A program made the translations under genes and the position numbers. Shown piece by piece: positions 1-9,052 of a DNA stretch of 64,000 bases (its first letter is position 1; every line of letters starts with the position of its first letter). The stretch lies in NCBI RefSeq assembly GCF_042665255.1, contig NZ_JBHTCD010000005.1. One strand, given 5' to 3'. This stretch comes from Insolitispirillum peregrinum (GTDB lineage Bacteria > Pseudomonadota > Alphaproteobacteria > Rhodospirillales > Rhodospirillaceae). The notes under the pieces are model-generated. The model did no database searches, was not told where the DNA came from, and saw only the letters and a list, made by a program, of their open reading frames with translations.

Positions 1-1953
1 GGCGCGGCCGCCAAGGTTGCCGCCAAGGTCGCGCCGGTCAAGAAGGCCGTCGATGTCAAGCGTCGTGGCAAGCTCAGCGTCAGCTCGGTGATGGAGGATG
101 ATGAAGGCCGTCGTGGTCGTTCCGTCGCCGCCATGAAGCGCGCGGCGCAAAAAGAACGCCGCAAGATGCAGGCCCAGTTCCAGAGCCCGGAAAAGGTCGT
201 CCGCGAAGTCATCATTCCGGACGCCATCACCGTGCAGGAACTGGCCAACCGTATGGCCGAACGCGCCCCGAACGTCATCAAGGCCCTGATGAAGATGGGC
301 GTGATGGCGACCATCAACCAGGTGATTGATTCGGATACCGCCCAGCTGGTGGTCGAAGAATTCAACCACCAGGCCAAGCGCGTGTCGGAAAGCGACGTCG
401 AAGTCGGTCTGGAAACCGGCCCGGACATCGAAGGCAGCCTGCGGTCGCGTGCCCCGGTCGTTACCGTCATGGGTCACGTTGACCACGGCAAGACCTCGCT
501 GCTTGACGCCCTGCGTGAAACCGACGTGGTGTCGGGCGAAGCCGGTGGCATCACCCAGCACATCGGTGCCTATCAGGTCACCATGTCCACCGGTGCCAAG
601 ATCACCTTCATCGACACCCCGGGCCACGAGGCGTTCACCGCCATGCGTGCCCGCGGCGCCAAGGTGACCGACATCGTGATTCTGGTGGTGGCTGCCGACG
701 ACGGCATCATGCCGCAGACCATCGAAGCCATCCGCCACGCCAAGGCAGCCGAAGTGCCGATCGTGGTGGCGGTCAACAAGATGGACAAGCACGGGGCCGA
801 TCCGGAACGCGTGCGCACCGAACTGCTGAGCCACGAAATCGTGGTCGAGCAGATGGGCGGCGACGTGCAGTGCATCGAAGTGTCGGCGAAAAAGCGCCTC
901 AACCTCGACAAGCTGGAAGAAGCCATTCTGTTGCAGGCCGAAATCCTGGAACTGAAGGCCAACCCGAACCGTCTGGCCGAAGGCACCATTGTCGAAGCCA
1001 AGATGGAAAAGGGCCGTGGCTCGGTGGCCACCGTGCTGGTCAAGCGCGGTACCCTGCGCGTCGGCGACATCTTTGTGGCTGGCGCCGAGTGGGGCCGCGT
1101 CCGCGCGATGATCGACGACCATGGCAACCGTGTCGAAGAAGCAGGTCCGTCGATGCCGGTCGAAATCCTCGGCCTGCAGGGTGTTCCGGCGGCTGGTGAT
1201 GACCTGATCGTGGTCGAAGACGAACAGAAGGCACGCGAAGTGTCGAGCTATCGTCAGCGCAAGGACCGCGAAGCCCAGGCTGTCAAGTCGGCGCGCGGCA
1301 CCATGGAACAGATGTTCGCCAAGATCCAGGCGGGCGAAGCCAAGGAACTGCCGGTCGTCATCAAGGGCGACGTGCAGGGTTCGATCGAAGCGCTCATCGG
1401 TACCCTGGAAAAATGCGGTTCGGACGAAGTCAAGGTGCGCGTGCTGCACGGTGCCGTTGGCGCGATCAACGAATCCGACATCACCCTGGCCAAGGCATCC
1501 GAAGCCCTGGTGGTCGGTTTCAACGTCCGTGCCAACCCGCAGGCACGCGAAATGGCGCGCCGCGACGGGGTGGACATCCGTTACTACTCGATCATCTACG
1601 ATGTCGCCAACGACATGCGTGCGGCCCTGACCGGTATGCTTTCGCCGACCTATCAGGAAAAGTTCATCGGTTACGCAGAAATCCGCGAAGTGTTCAACAT
1701 CACCAAGGTTGGCAAGGTCGCTGGTTGCCGTGTTACCGAAGGCATCATCAAGCGCGGCTGCAAGGTTCGCCTGCTGCGTGACAACGTGGTTGTCCACGAA
1801 GGCGATCTCGGCCAGCTCAAGCGCTTCAAGGACGACGTCAAGGAAGTCCGCGAAGGCTTTGAATGCGGGATGTCGTTTGCCAACTATGACAACATCCAGG
1901 TTGGCGACGTCTTCGAATGCTTTGAAATGGAAGAAATCGCCGCCCAGCTGTAA
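1..1953 (+). CDS. infB: Translation initiation factor IF-2 (5' truncated by window edge)
   Basis: IF-2 is the GTPase that brings initiator tRNA to the 30S subunit and promotes subunit joining. The frame is open from base 1, so the N-terminus lies upstream of the window. The visible part starts in the Lys/Ala-rich linker. It then has the G-domain P-loop GHVDHGKT (bases 472-495), DTPGHEAF, the NKMD specificity motif, and the C-terminal beta-barrel and fMet-tRNA-binding domains, ending in ...EMEEIAAQL. It is the first gene of the classic infB-rbfA-truB-rpsO-pnp block, which places it in a translation operon, presumably behind nusA. Confidence 0.98.
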   Translation, partial: GAAAKVAAKVAPVKKAVDVKRRGKLSVSSVMEDDEGRRGRSVAAMKRAAQKERRKMQAQFQSPEKVVREVIIPDAITVQELANRMAERAPNVIKALMKMGVMATINQVIDSDTAQLVVEEFNHQAKRVSESDVEVGLETGPDIEGSLRSRAPVVTVMGHVDHGKTSLLDALRETDVVSGEAGGITQHIGAYQVTMSTGAKITFIDTPGHEAFTAMRARGAKVTDIVILVVAADDGIMPQTIEAIRHAKAAEVPIVVAVNKMDKHGADPERVRTELLSHEIVVEQMGGDVQCIEVSAKKRLNLDKLEEAILLQAEILELKANPNRLAEGTIVEAKMEKGRGSVATVLVKRGTLRVGDIFVAGAEWGRVRAMIDDHGNRVEEAGPSMPVEILGLQGVPAAGDDLIVVEDEQKAREVSSYRQRKDREAQAVKSARGTMEQMFAKIQAGEAKELPVVIKGDVQGSIEALIGTLEKCGSDEVKVRVLHGAVGAINESDITLAKASEALVVGFNVRANPQAREMARRDGVDIRYYSIIYDVANDMRAALTGMLSPTYQEKFIGYAEIREVFNITKVGKVAGCRVTEGIIKRGCKVRLLRDNVVVHEGDLGQLKRFKDDVKEVREGFECGMSFANYDNIQVGDVFECFEMEEIAAQL

Positions 1954-1982
1954 GGCTGACCAGGCACTTTTCCAGGCTGTTT

Positions 1983-2015
1983 CCCCGGCATCTCCCTTTT
2001 GGGTCGATGCCGGGG
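1983..2015 (+). terminator. Hairpin between infB and rbfA
   Basis: There is a perfect 10-bp stem (CCCCGGCATC with its complement) around a 13-nt loop, 30 nt after the infB stop. No T-run follows, so it is more likely an attenuating or mRNA-processing hairpin within the operon than a strong intrinsic terminator. The remaining 100 bases up to rbfA hold only a T-rich stretch and the rbfA ribosome binding site. Confidence 0.4.
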
Positions 2016-2115
2016 CTGGCTGCTACGGCGCCCGGTCGGTTTTCACCGCACGGGTGCCGTTTTCTTTTTACAGCCCGGCCCATCACGATTTTACAGGAAA
2101 CAAGGAGCCCCCCTC

Positions 2116-2592
2116 ATGTCTCGCGCTCCCAGCAAGGCCCCCTCGCAGCGCCAGCTGCGCGTTGCCGAAGAAATCCGCTACGCTCTGGCAATGACCATCG
2201 AGCGCGGTGATGTGCACGACGCCGTGCTGCAACAGCACCCGCTGACCATCACCCAGGTCCGGGTCAGCCCGGACCTGAAGAACGCCACCGCCTTTTTCAC
2301 CCCGCTGGGTGGTGGCGAGGCGGCCCCGTTACTTGACGCCCTGAAGCGGGCAACGCCGTTCCTGCGTCATGAACTGGCCCGCCGGGTCAACATGAAATTC
2401 GTGCCGCGGCTGTCGTTCCAGACCGATACCAGCTTTGACGAATACAGCCACATCGAAGAACTGCTGCACCGCCCCGAGGTCCTGCGCGACACCGGTGCCG
2501 GGCATGCCCCGGATGACGCAGACGAAGACGAAGACGAAGACGAAGACGATGATGATGATGCCGTTGATGGCATCAACCGGCTGAAAGACTGA
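2116..2592 (+). CDS. rbfA: Ribosome-binding factor A
   Basis: RbfA is a KH-like 30S maturation factor needed for processing of the 16S rRNA 5' end and for cold growth. The 158-aa product has the family core (RQLRVAEEIR..., QVRVSPDLKNATAFFTPLGG, FLRHELARRVNMKFVPRLSF, SFDEYSHIEELL). The ATG at 2116 was chosen because CAAGGAG lies about 9 nt upstream and because the next Met is inside the conserved core. The C-terminus carries an acidic Asp/Glu run encoded by a short tandem repeat (2521-2559). The gene ends 4 nt before truB, so translation is probably coupled. Confidence 0.95.
   Translation: MSRAPSKAPSQRQLRVAEEIRYALAMTIERGDVHDAVLQQHPLTITQVRVSPDLKNATAFFTPLGGGEAAPLLDALKRATPFLRHELARRVNMKFVPRLSFQTDTSFDEYSHIEELLHRPEVLRDTGAGHAPDDADEDEDEDEDDDDDAVDGINRLKD
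2521..2559 (+). repeat. In-frame simple sequence repeat in rbfA
   Basis: Four copies of GACGAA are followed by GAC and four copies of GAT, coding for an uninterrupted acidic tail. Both unit lengths are multiples of three, so slippage would change tail length without a frameshift. Confidence 0.85.
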
Positions 2593-2596
2593 ACCG

Positions 2597-3520
2597 ATGG
2601 CACGTCGGCGCAAGGGAGAACCGGTCCACGGCTGGATTGCCATCGACAAGCCGGTGGGGATGACCTCGACGCAGGTGGTGGCCAAGGTGCGATGGCTGTT
2701 CAACGCCCAGAAGGCTGGACACGGTGGCACGCTTGACCCGTTGGCCAGTGGCATCCTGCCGGTGGCACTGGGGGAGGCGACCAAAACCGTTCCTTATGTG
2801 ATGGACGGGCAAAAGGTCTATTCCTTTGCCATCGTCTGGGGGGAGCAACGCACCACCGACGACGAAGAGGGCGAAGTCTGCGCCACGTCGGACCATCGCC
2901 CCTCGGTCGAAGCGATTGAGGCTGCCCTGCCGCAGTTCACCGGTACCATCTCGCAGGTGCCGCCGCGCTATTCGGCGATCAAGGTCGATGGTCAGCGTGC
3001 CTATGATCTGGCCCGCGATGGTGAAGAGGTCGATCTCGACGCCCGCCCGATCCGCATCGACGCCTTTGAGCTGGTCGAAGCCCTGCCGGACCGGGCGCGC
3101 TTCCGTGTGCTCAGCGGCAAGGGAGCCTATATGCGCTCGCTGGCCCGCGACCTCGCACAGGCGGTTGGAACGGTCGGTTACATCACCGAATTGCGCCGCC
3201 TGAGCTGTGGCCCGTTCACCGAAGCAACGGCGATTTCGCTGGATAAGCTGGGGGAAGTCGGGCATAGTGCAGCCCCGTTGGATCTTCTGTTACCGATCGC
3301 GACCGCGCTGGACGACATCCCGGCGCTGGCCGTTTCCGAAGCAGAAGCTCGTCGCCTCCATACCGGACAGACCCTGCCGTTAAACGCCGGGGTTGGCCGT
3401 GTTACGCGTTCCGATCTGACAGACGGCTGTCTGGTTTGCGTCGGAACCGCTGACAAGCCGGTGGCGATCGCCCGTATCGAGGACGGATCCATCCGCCCGA
3501 TTCGCGTATTGAACCTCTAA
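2597..3520 (+). CDS. truB: tRNA pseudouridine(55) synthase TruB
   Basis: TruB isomerises U55 in the T-loop of elongator tRNAs. The 307-aa protein has the motif GHGGTLDPLASGILPVALG with catalytic Asp47, the KPVGMTS motif near residue 20, and the RYSAIKVDGQRAYDLAR and GAYMRSLARDLA motifs of the family. The C-terminal region (about 245-307) resembles the small PUA-like extension. The start at 2597 lies 4 nt after rbfA. It sits in the infB-rpsO-pnp block, as in many proteobacteria. Confidence 0.97.
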   Translation: MARRRKGEPVHGWIAIDKPVGMTSTQVVAKVRWLFNAQKAGHGGTLDPLASGILPVALGEATKTVPYVMDGQKVYSFAIVWGEQRTTDDEEGEVCATSDHRPSVEAIEAALPQFTGTISQVPPRYSAIKVDGQRAYDLARDGEEVDLDARPIRIDAFELVEALPDRARFRVLSGKGAYMRSLARDLAQAVGTVGYITELRRLSCGPFTEATAISLDKLGEVGHSAAPLDLLLPIATALDDIPALAVSEAEARRLHTGQTLPLNAGVGRVTRSDLTDGCLVCVGTADKPVAIARIEDGSIRPIRVLNL

Positions 3521-3539
3521 GACATGAACGGAGTTTCCG

Positions 3540-3809
3540 ATGTCGATTACTGCTGAACGCAAGCAGGCCCTGATCACCGAATTCGCCACCCAGCCGGGTG
3601 ACACCGGTTCGCCGGAAGTCCAGATCGCCATCATGAGCGAGCGGATCAAGAACCTGACCGAACACTTCAAGAGCCACAAGAAGGACAACCACTCCCGTCG
3701 TGGTCTCCTGATGATGGTCGGCCAGCGCCGTGCGATGCTCGACTACCTGAAGAAGAAGAACGTGAAGCGTTACGAGACGCTGATCGAACGTCTGGGCATC
3801 CGCAAGTAA
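3540..3809 (+). CDS. rpsO: 30S ribosomal protein S15
   Basis: The protein is 89 aa, the standard length for S15. It begins MSITAERKQALITEFA and contains TGSPEVQIAIMSERI and HKKDNHSRRGLLMMVGQRR, the residues that contact helices 20-22 of 16S rRNA. A GGAG ribosome binding site lies 8 nt before the ATG. It is followed by a strong hairpin and then pnp, the conserved rpsO-pnp order. S15 is often autoregulated by binding its own leader; the short truB-rpsO gap here gives no clear pseudoknot. Confidence 0.98.
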   Translation: MSITAERKQALITEFATQPGDTGSPEVQIAIMSERIKNLTEHFKSHKKDNHSRRGLLMMVGQRRAMLDYLKKKNVKRYETLIERLGIRK

Positions 3810-3827
3810 TTCGGACCCGTTTCGGAC

Positions 3828-3860
3828 AGGGCGCCCTTCCCGGGCGTCCTCGTCTGTTTT
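3828..3860 (+). terminator. Intrinsic terminator or processing hairpin after rpsO
   Basis: A 9-bp stem (3828-3836 with 3842-3850, one G-T wobble) and a 5-nt loop are followed by CGTCTGTTTT. It fits a partial terminator between rpsO and pnp. The 210 bases from here to pnp hold no gene; they form a long pnp leader, where PNPase autoregulation usually acts after RNase III cleavage. Confidence 0.6.
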
Positions 3861-4070
3861 AAGTACCTTTTTATAAGACACCTTCGCGATTTCGAAGGAT
3901 GCCGTACAGGCTTCACCGCCTGCGGCTGCGACCGGGAACGGTTGCTTATTCGTTTGGTTATGAAAGAAAAGACTAAATCGGGGTCAACTGACCCGTTTGC
4001 ATGGGGTACACGGTACCTCCTCTGCGGCGGCCTCCGGGTTGACCCACCTGAACTAAGGAAAAACGACGAT

Positions 4071-6185
4071 ATGTCCATGTTCACCGTGATCCGTAAGGAA
4101 CTCCTGTGGGGCGGCCGCAAGCTGGTGCTGGAAACCGGCCAGATCGCCCGCCAGGCTGATGGTGCGGTTCTGGTCACCTACGGCGAAACCACCGTTCTGG
4201 TGACCGCCGTTGGCGCCAAGTCCGCCAAGCCCGGCCAGGACTTTTTCCCGCTGACCGTGAACTACCAGGAAAAGGCGTTCGCTGCGGGCAAGATCCCCGG
4301 CGGCTTTTTCAAGCGTGAAGGTCGTCCCTCGGAAAAGGAAACCCTGGTTTCCCGCCTGATCGACCGTCCGATCCGCCCGCTGTTCCACGAAGACTACAAG
4401 TGCGAAACCCAGGTGGTCGCCACTGTTCTGGCCCACGATCTGGAAAACGACCCCGACATCGCCTCGATGATCGGCGCGTCGGCCGCGCTGACCCTGTCCG
4501 GCCTGCCGTTCCTCGGCCCCATCGGTGCTGCCCGCGTCGGCTTCAAGGATGGTGCCTACCTGCTGAACCCGACCTCCGCCGACATGGCTGACAGCGCCCT
4601 TGATCTGGTCGTTGCCGGTACCCGTGAAGGGGTGCTGATGGTCGAGTCCGAAGCCAGGGAACTGTCCGAAGAAATCATGCTGGGCGCGGTGACCTTTGGT
4701 CACGACCAGATGCAGGTGGTGATCGACGCGATCATCGATCTGGCCGAAGCTGCCGCCAAGGATCCGCGCGATCTGGCCGCCCCGTCGCCGGTCTATGCCG
4801 AGGTCAAGGCGAAGTTCGAAGCCGTCCGCGCCGACCTGTCCGCCGCCTACAAGATTGCCGCCAAGACCGCCCGTCACGAAGCCGTCAGCGCCGTCAAGGC
4901 CAAGGCGATGGAACTGATCGAGCCGGAGCAGGCCCAGGTCGCCGGCGAAGTGTTCAAGGGGCTGGAAGCCGACGTGGTGCGTTCCACCATCCTCGACACC
5001 GGCATCCGCATCGATGGCCGCGACACCAAGACCGTCCGTCCGATCGAATCGGTGGTTGGCGTTCTGCAGCGTGCCCACGGCTCGGCCCTGTTCACCCGTG
5101 GCGAAACCCAGGCGCTGGTGGTCACCACCCTCGGCACCGGCCAGGACGAGCAGATCATCGACGCGCTGGCAGGCGAATACCGCGAAACCTTCATGCTGCA
5201 CTACAACTTCCCGCCGTACTCGGTCGGTGAAGCTGGCCGCATGGGCTCGCCGGGCCGTCGTGAAATCGGTCACGGCAAGCTGGCGTGGCGCGCCGTCCAC
5301 CCGCTGCTGCCGGGCAAGGACAAATTCCCCTACACCATTCGCGTGGTGTCGGAAATCACCGAATCCAACGGCTCGTCGTCGATGGCAACCGTCTGCGGCA
5401 CCTCGCTGGCGCTGATGGATGCCGGTGTGCCGCTGACCCGTCCGGTGGCTGGCATTGCCATGGGCCTGATCAAGGAAGGCGACCGTTTCGCCGTCCTGTC
5501 CGACATTCTGGGTGACGAAGATCATCTGGGTGACATGGACTTCAAGGTGGCCGGGACCGAAGCCGGTGTGACCTCGCTGCAGATGGACATCAAGATCACC
5601 TCCATCACCCGCGAGATCATGCGCATTGCGCTCGATCAGGCCCGTGACGGTCGCCTGCACATTCTGGGCGAGATGACCAAGGCTCTGGGCGCTGCCCGGA
5701 CCGACGTGTCGGGCAATGCTCCGCGCATCACCACCTTCAAGATCGACTCCGGAAAGATCCGCGACGTGATCGGTTCGGGTGGCAAGGTGATCCGCGAAAT
5801 CACCGAAACCACCGGCACCAAGATCGACATCGAAGACGACGGCACCATCAAGGTTGCCTCGACCGATGCCGACGCCGCCGCCAAGGCCGTCAACTGGATC
5901 AAGGGCATTGTTGCGGAACCGGAAATCGGCGTTGTCTATCAGGGCAAGGTCGTGAAGGTGATGGACTTCGGTGCCTTCGTGAACTTCCTCGGCAAGCGCG
6001 ACGGTCTGGTCCACATCTCGGAAATGACCGAACAGCGCGGCTCCAAGCCATCCGACTTCGTGACCATGGGCGACAACGTCTGGGTCAAGTGCGTCGGTTT
6101 CGACGACCGCGGCAAGGTCAAGCTGTCGATGAAGCAGGTTGACCAGGCCACTGGCGAACTGAAGACCAAGGAAGCCGACGCCTGA
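4071..6185 (+). CDS. pnp: Polyribonucleotide nucleotidyltransferase (PNPase)
   Basis: PNPase is a trimeric phosphorolytic 3'-5' exoribonuclease of the RNA degradosome. The 704-aa product has two RNase PH-like domains (about 10-230 and 310-540, with FFPLTVNYQEK, FKREGRPSEKE, RMGSPGRREIGHGKLA and LSDILGDEDHLGDMDFKVAGT). A KH domain (IDSGKIRDVIGSGGKVIREI) and an S1 domain (GKVVKVMDFGAFVNFLGKRDGLVHISEM) follow. The ATG at 4071 has AAGGAAA about 11 nt upstream, and the predicted product then starts MSMFTVIRKELLWGG like its relatives. Length and domains are complete. Confidence 0.98.
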   Translation: MSMFTVIRKELLWGGRKLVLETGQIARQADGAVLVTYGETTVLVTAVGAKSAKPGQDFFPLTVNYQEKAFAAGKIPGGFFKREGRPSEKETLVSRLIDRPIRPLFHEDYKCETQVVATVLAHDLENDPDIASMIGASAALTLSGLPFLGPIGAARVGFKDGAYLLNPTSADMADSALDLVVAGTREGVLMVESEARELSEEIMLGAVTFGHDQMQVVIDAIIDLAEAAAKDPRDLAAPSPVYAEVKAKFEAVRADLSAAYKIAAKTARHEAVSAVKAKAMELIEPEQAQVAGEVFKGLEADVVRSTILDTGIRIDGRDTKTVRPIESVVGVLQRAHGSALFTRGETQALVVTTLGTGQDEQIIDALAGEYRETFMLHYNFPPYSVGEAGRMGSPGRREIGHGKLAWRAVHPLLPGKDKFPYTIRVVSEITESNGSSSMATVCGTSLALMDAGVPLTRPVAGIAMGLIKEGDRFAVLSDILGDEDHLGDMDFKVAGTEAGVTSLQMDIKITSITREIMRIALDQARDGRLHILGEMTKALGAARTDVSGNAPRITTFKIDSGKIRDVIGSGGKVIREITETTGTKIDIEDDGTIKVASTDADAAAKAVNWIKGIVAEPEIGVVYQGKVVKVMDFGAFVNFLGKRDGLVHISEMTEQRGSKPSDFVTMGDNVWVKCVGFDDRGKVKLSMKQVDQATGELKTKEADA

Positions 6186-6216
6186 TAAGGCCGAGGTTCC
6201 ATCCTGACTCACATCG

Positions 6217-6249
6217 GCCTGACAGACCCCCGCACCGGGTCTGTCAGGC
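6217..6249 (+). terminator. Strong hairpin after pnp
   Basis: A perfect 13-bp inverted repeat (6217-6229 with 6237-6249) closes a 7-nt loop, 31 nt after the pnp stop. No long T-run follows directly (TTGATGC), so termination strength is uncertain. Its position at the end of the translation block suggests an operon end. Confidence 0.65.
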
Positions 6250-6331
6250 TTGATGCTATCAGGTGGTCTTTTGTTCAGGACGTTTCTACTTCGCAATTAC
6301 CCTCAAAAGCCCCCATCAGAGAGGATCAAGC

Positions 6332-7084
6332 GTGCCCATCGGACTTGCGACCCTGTACCCGTCGCCGGTGATTGGTCACCGGGGTGCCTGTGCTCTGGCG
6401 CCGGAAAACACCTTGGCGTCGTTTCGTCAGGCAGCCCGCGACGGCGCGGCAATGGTCGAGTTCGATGCCAAGCTGACCGCCGACAACCGGGCGATCGTCT
6501 TTCATGACGATGATCTGGAACGGACCACCGATGGAACCGGGCCGGTGCAGGACATCACCTTCGAGGCCCTGAGCGGTCTGGACGCCGGCAGCTGGTTTTC
6601 CCCGGCCTTTCAGGGCGTGCAGGTCCCCAGCCTGGAAGAAGTCCTTGATTGCGCGCAGGATCATGATCTGGCGATCAACCTGGAACTGAAACCCTGCCCG
6701 AACCGCGTCGAAGAAACGGCACGGGTGGTGCTGGCAACAGCCGCCCTGCAATGGTCGGCCGATGACCACCCGCCGCTGATCAGCAGCTTTTCCCGTGCCG
6801 CACTGGCGGTTGCCCGTGATCTGGCGCCGTCCTGGCCGCGGGCATTGCTGTGTGACAGCCTGCCCGATGACTGGCGCGAGCAGGCTGCCGTCCTGCGCGT
6901 GCAGGCCCTGCATCTGGGAGACGAAGGACTGTCTCCGGCGATCATCGCGCAGGTAAAGAGTCACGGGCTGGCCGTTGCCGTCTGGACGGTGAATGATCCG
7001 GAACGGGTGCGGTTTTTGCTCGCCGCCGGGGCGGATGCGGTGTTCAGTGATGATCCGGGCGCGATCAGAAAGGCCCTCGGATAG
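6332..7084 (+). CDS. Glycerophosphodiester phosphodiesterase family protein
   Basis: This TIM-barrel enzyme class hydrolyses glycerophosphodiesters to glycerol-3-phosphate and an alcohol. The 250-aa protein has the signature GHRGACALAPENTLASF, then VEFDAKLTADN, FHDDDLERTTDGTG and NLELKPCP, with the His/Glu/Asp metal and acid-base residues in place. The C-terminal strand reads VAVWTVNDPERVRFLLAAGADAVFSDDPG. No signal peptide is visible, so it is probably cytosolic (UgpQ-like). The GTG at 6332 was chosen because AGAGAGGA lies 7 nt upstream and the product starts just before the conserved core. Confidence 0.93.
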   Translation: MPIGLATLYPSPVIGHRGACALAPENTLASFRQAARDGAAMVEFDAKLTADNRAIVFHDDDLERTTDGTGPVQDITFEALSGLDAGSWFSPAFQGVQVPSLEEVLDCAQDHDLAINLELKPCPNRVEETARVVLATAALQWSADDHPPLISSFSRAALAVARDLAPSWPRALLCDSLPDDWREQAAVLRVQALHLGDEGLSPAIIAQVKSHGLAVAVWTVNDPERVRFLLAAGADAVFSDDPGAIRKALG

Positions 7085-7363
7085 CGGTATTGCAAAGCAC
7101 AACAGGGCGGATGCGATGCGGTAATTGCATTTGTGCTGTTGCAGAGGGTAGCCAAGGCTGTCCTCGCTGAATATATAGAGGACGCGGGGAGTCCTGTGCG
7201 TGGCTGGCAAGCGGCACGGGACAACAAACAAATGTCATGGTCCGCCCGCACGGCAAATGGCAGGGAACGGACCAGTGCCTGACGGTCAGGGATGGCCGAC
7301 AGGTTTATGGCTAGAACAGCGGCGGACCACGGGTTCGCCTGACGGGTGACTTGGGAGAGAGCA
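7085..7363. other. Intergenic region, glycerophosphodiesterase to nitronate-monooxygenase-like gene
   Basis: No gene is supported here. An imperfect inverted repeat built from TGCAAAGCACA and TGTGCTGTTGCA (about 7090-7144) could be the terminator of the upstream gene. A 6-bp stem GTCCTC/GAGGAC surrounds an AT-rich loop near 7161-7184. The rest presumably holds the promoter of the downstream gene. Confidence 0.4.
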
Positions 7364-8761
7364 GTGAAGGCGATTAAGCCGGTTATCATTTCCGGAAAAG
7401 AAGTGCTTCCCATTGTCGAAGGCGGCAAGGGCGTGGCGGTGTCAAACGGTCGAACCTGTGGCGCGTTCGCTGCCGCCGGGGCCGTCGGGACGTTTTCCGG
7501 GGTTAACGCCGACGATTACGATGAAAACGGCCATCCCAAGCCGGTAATCTATGAAGGCCGCACCCGTCAGGAACGCCACCGCGAACTGATCGAGATGGGC
7601 ATTCGCGGCGCCATCCGTCAGGCCCGAATCGCACACGACCTGTCGAACGGCGAAGGCCGCATCCACATGAACGTCCTGTGGGAAATGGGCGGTGCCGAAG
7701 AAATCATGGAAGGCGCGCTGGAAGGGGCCAAGGGCCTGATCCACGGCGTGACCTGCGGGGCTGGCATGCCCTATAAGGTGGCCGAAATCGCCGCCCGCCA
7801 TAACGTGTACTATTATCCGATCGTCTCTTCGGCCCGTGCGTTCCGCGCCCTGTGGAAACGCAGCTTCCACAAGATCCCCCACCTGCTGGGCGGCGTGGTC
7901 TATGAAGACCCGTGGCTGGCGGGCGGCCACAACGGCCTGACCAACGTCGAAGACCCGCGTCAGCCGCAAGACCCGTTGCCGCGCGTGATCGAACTGCGCA
8001 AAACCATGCGGGAAATGGGCGTCGCCGAAGTTCCGGTGTTCATGGCCGGTGGTGTGTGGTTCCTGCGCGAATGGGCCGAGTGGCTGGATAACGCCGAGGT
8101 CGGCCCGATTGCCTTCCAGTACGGCAGCCGCCCGCTGCTGACACAGGAAAGCCCGATCCCCGATGGCTGGAAGCAGCGCCTGCTGACCCTGAAGGCGGGC
8201 GACGTGCTGCTGCACCGCTTCAGCCCGACCGGCTTCTATTCCTCGGCGGTGCGCAACGACTTCCTGCGCAACCTCGAAGCCCGCTCCGAACGTCAGGTCA
8301 GCTACAGCCGTGAGCCGAGCGATATCCTGAGCGAAGCGATTGCCATCGGTGCCCGTGGTCGCGAAATCTTCGTCACCCCCGCCGATGCCATCCGCGTGCG
8401 CAGCTGGCTGGAGTCCGGTTACACTCAGGGCATCCGCACCCCCGACGGGACGATGGTCTTTACCACCCCCGACGAATCGACGGAAATCCTCAAGGACCAG
8501 CGCGATTGCATGGGCTGCCTGTCGTCCTGCGCCTTCTCCAACTGGTCGCAGAACGAAGCTGGCACCACCGGCCGCCTGGCCGATCCGCGCAGCTTCTGCA
8601 TCCAGAAGACCCTGCAGTCGATCGCCCACGGCGGCAATGTCGAAAACGAACTGATGTTTGCCGGTCACAATGCCTATCGTTTTGGGGAAGATCCGTTCTA
8701 TGCCAACGGCTTCATCCCGACCGTAGGCCAACTGGTCGAACGGATCATGCAGGGTGACTGA
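7364..8761 (+). CDS. Nitronate monooxygenase-like flavoprotein
   Basis: The family (2-nitropropane dioxygenase, FMN-dependent TIM barrel) oxidises alkyl nitronates or acts as an NAD(P)H-flavin oxidoreductase. The 465-aa product shows GVAVSNGRTCGAFAAAGAVGT near the N-terminus and GLIHGVTCGAGMPYKVAEIA and PVFMAGGVWFLREWAEWL in the barrel, which look like FMN-phosphate strand ends. It belongs to the long (about 470 aa) subgroup, whose true substrate is not established. A cysteine cluster C382-x2-C385-x3-C389 plus C412 near the C-terminus is unusual for a simple FMN enzyme. The GTG at 7364 has GGGAGAGA 4 nt upstream; GTG 7346 is the alternative. Confidence 0.8.
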   Translation: MKAIKPVIISGKEVLPIVEGGKGVAVSNGRTCGAFAAAGAVGTFSGVNADDYDENGHPKPVIYEGRTRQERHRELIEMGIRGAIRQARIAHDLSNGEGRIHMNVLWEMGGAEEIMEGALEGAKGLIHGVTCGAGMPYKVAEIAARHNVYYYPIVSSARAFRALWKRSFHKIPHLLGGVVYEDPWLAGGHNGLTNVEDPRQPQDPLPRVIELRKTMREMGVAEVPVFMAGGVWFLREWAEWLDNAEVGPIAFQYGSRPLLTQESPIPDGWKQRLLTLKAGDVLLHRFSPTGFYSSAVRNDFLRNLEARSERQVSYSREPSDILSEAIAIGARGREIFVTPADAIRVRSWLESGYTQGIRTPDGTMVFTTPDESTEILKDQRDCMGCLSSCAFSNWSQNEAGTTGRLADPRSFCIQKTLQSIAHGGNVENELMFAGHNAYRFGEDPFYANGFIPTVGQLVERIMQGD

Positions 8762-9052
8762 TCGCCCGCAGGACCGGTAGCGACCTGCGTGGACCCGTAT
8801 TTTTCAGGCTGCTCCATATTGCAGATGGTGCAGCCTGATCTTACTTTAAGGCAAGGTTCATCAACCGGAACGCACTGCATTGCACGACTCCATGCGGTTC
8901 CTGTTCCCATCGGCCTTACTTTTCGGTAAAACTTGCAATTCGTCCAAAGCGTTTCCGGCAGAAACAAAACTGTTCCTGTCTGAAGAGGCGTTCTGACCTT
9001 ATGAAACAAGGGCACCATCACTAGACGTGCCCTGACTGAAGGACCATGCTCC
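8762..9052. other. Intergenic region upstream of irr
   Basis: There is no gene. A short stem CGCAGG/CCTGCG lies just after the upstream stop. The rest is comparatively AT-rich and presumably holds the irr promoter. No canonical iron-control element was recognised by eye. Confidence 0.4.

Noticed and set aside
4053..6296. 747-codon open frame antisense to pnp
   Set aside because: It is a mirror of the GC-rich pnp codons (third-position bias reversed), with His/Gly/Asp-rich composition and no family.
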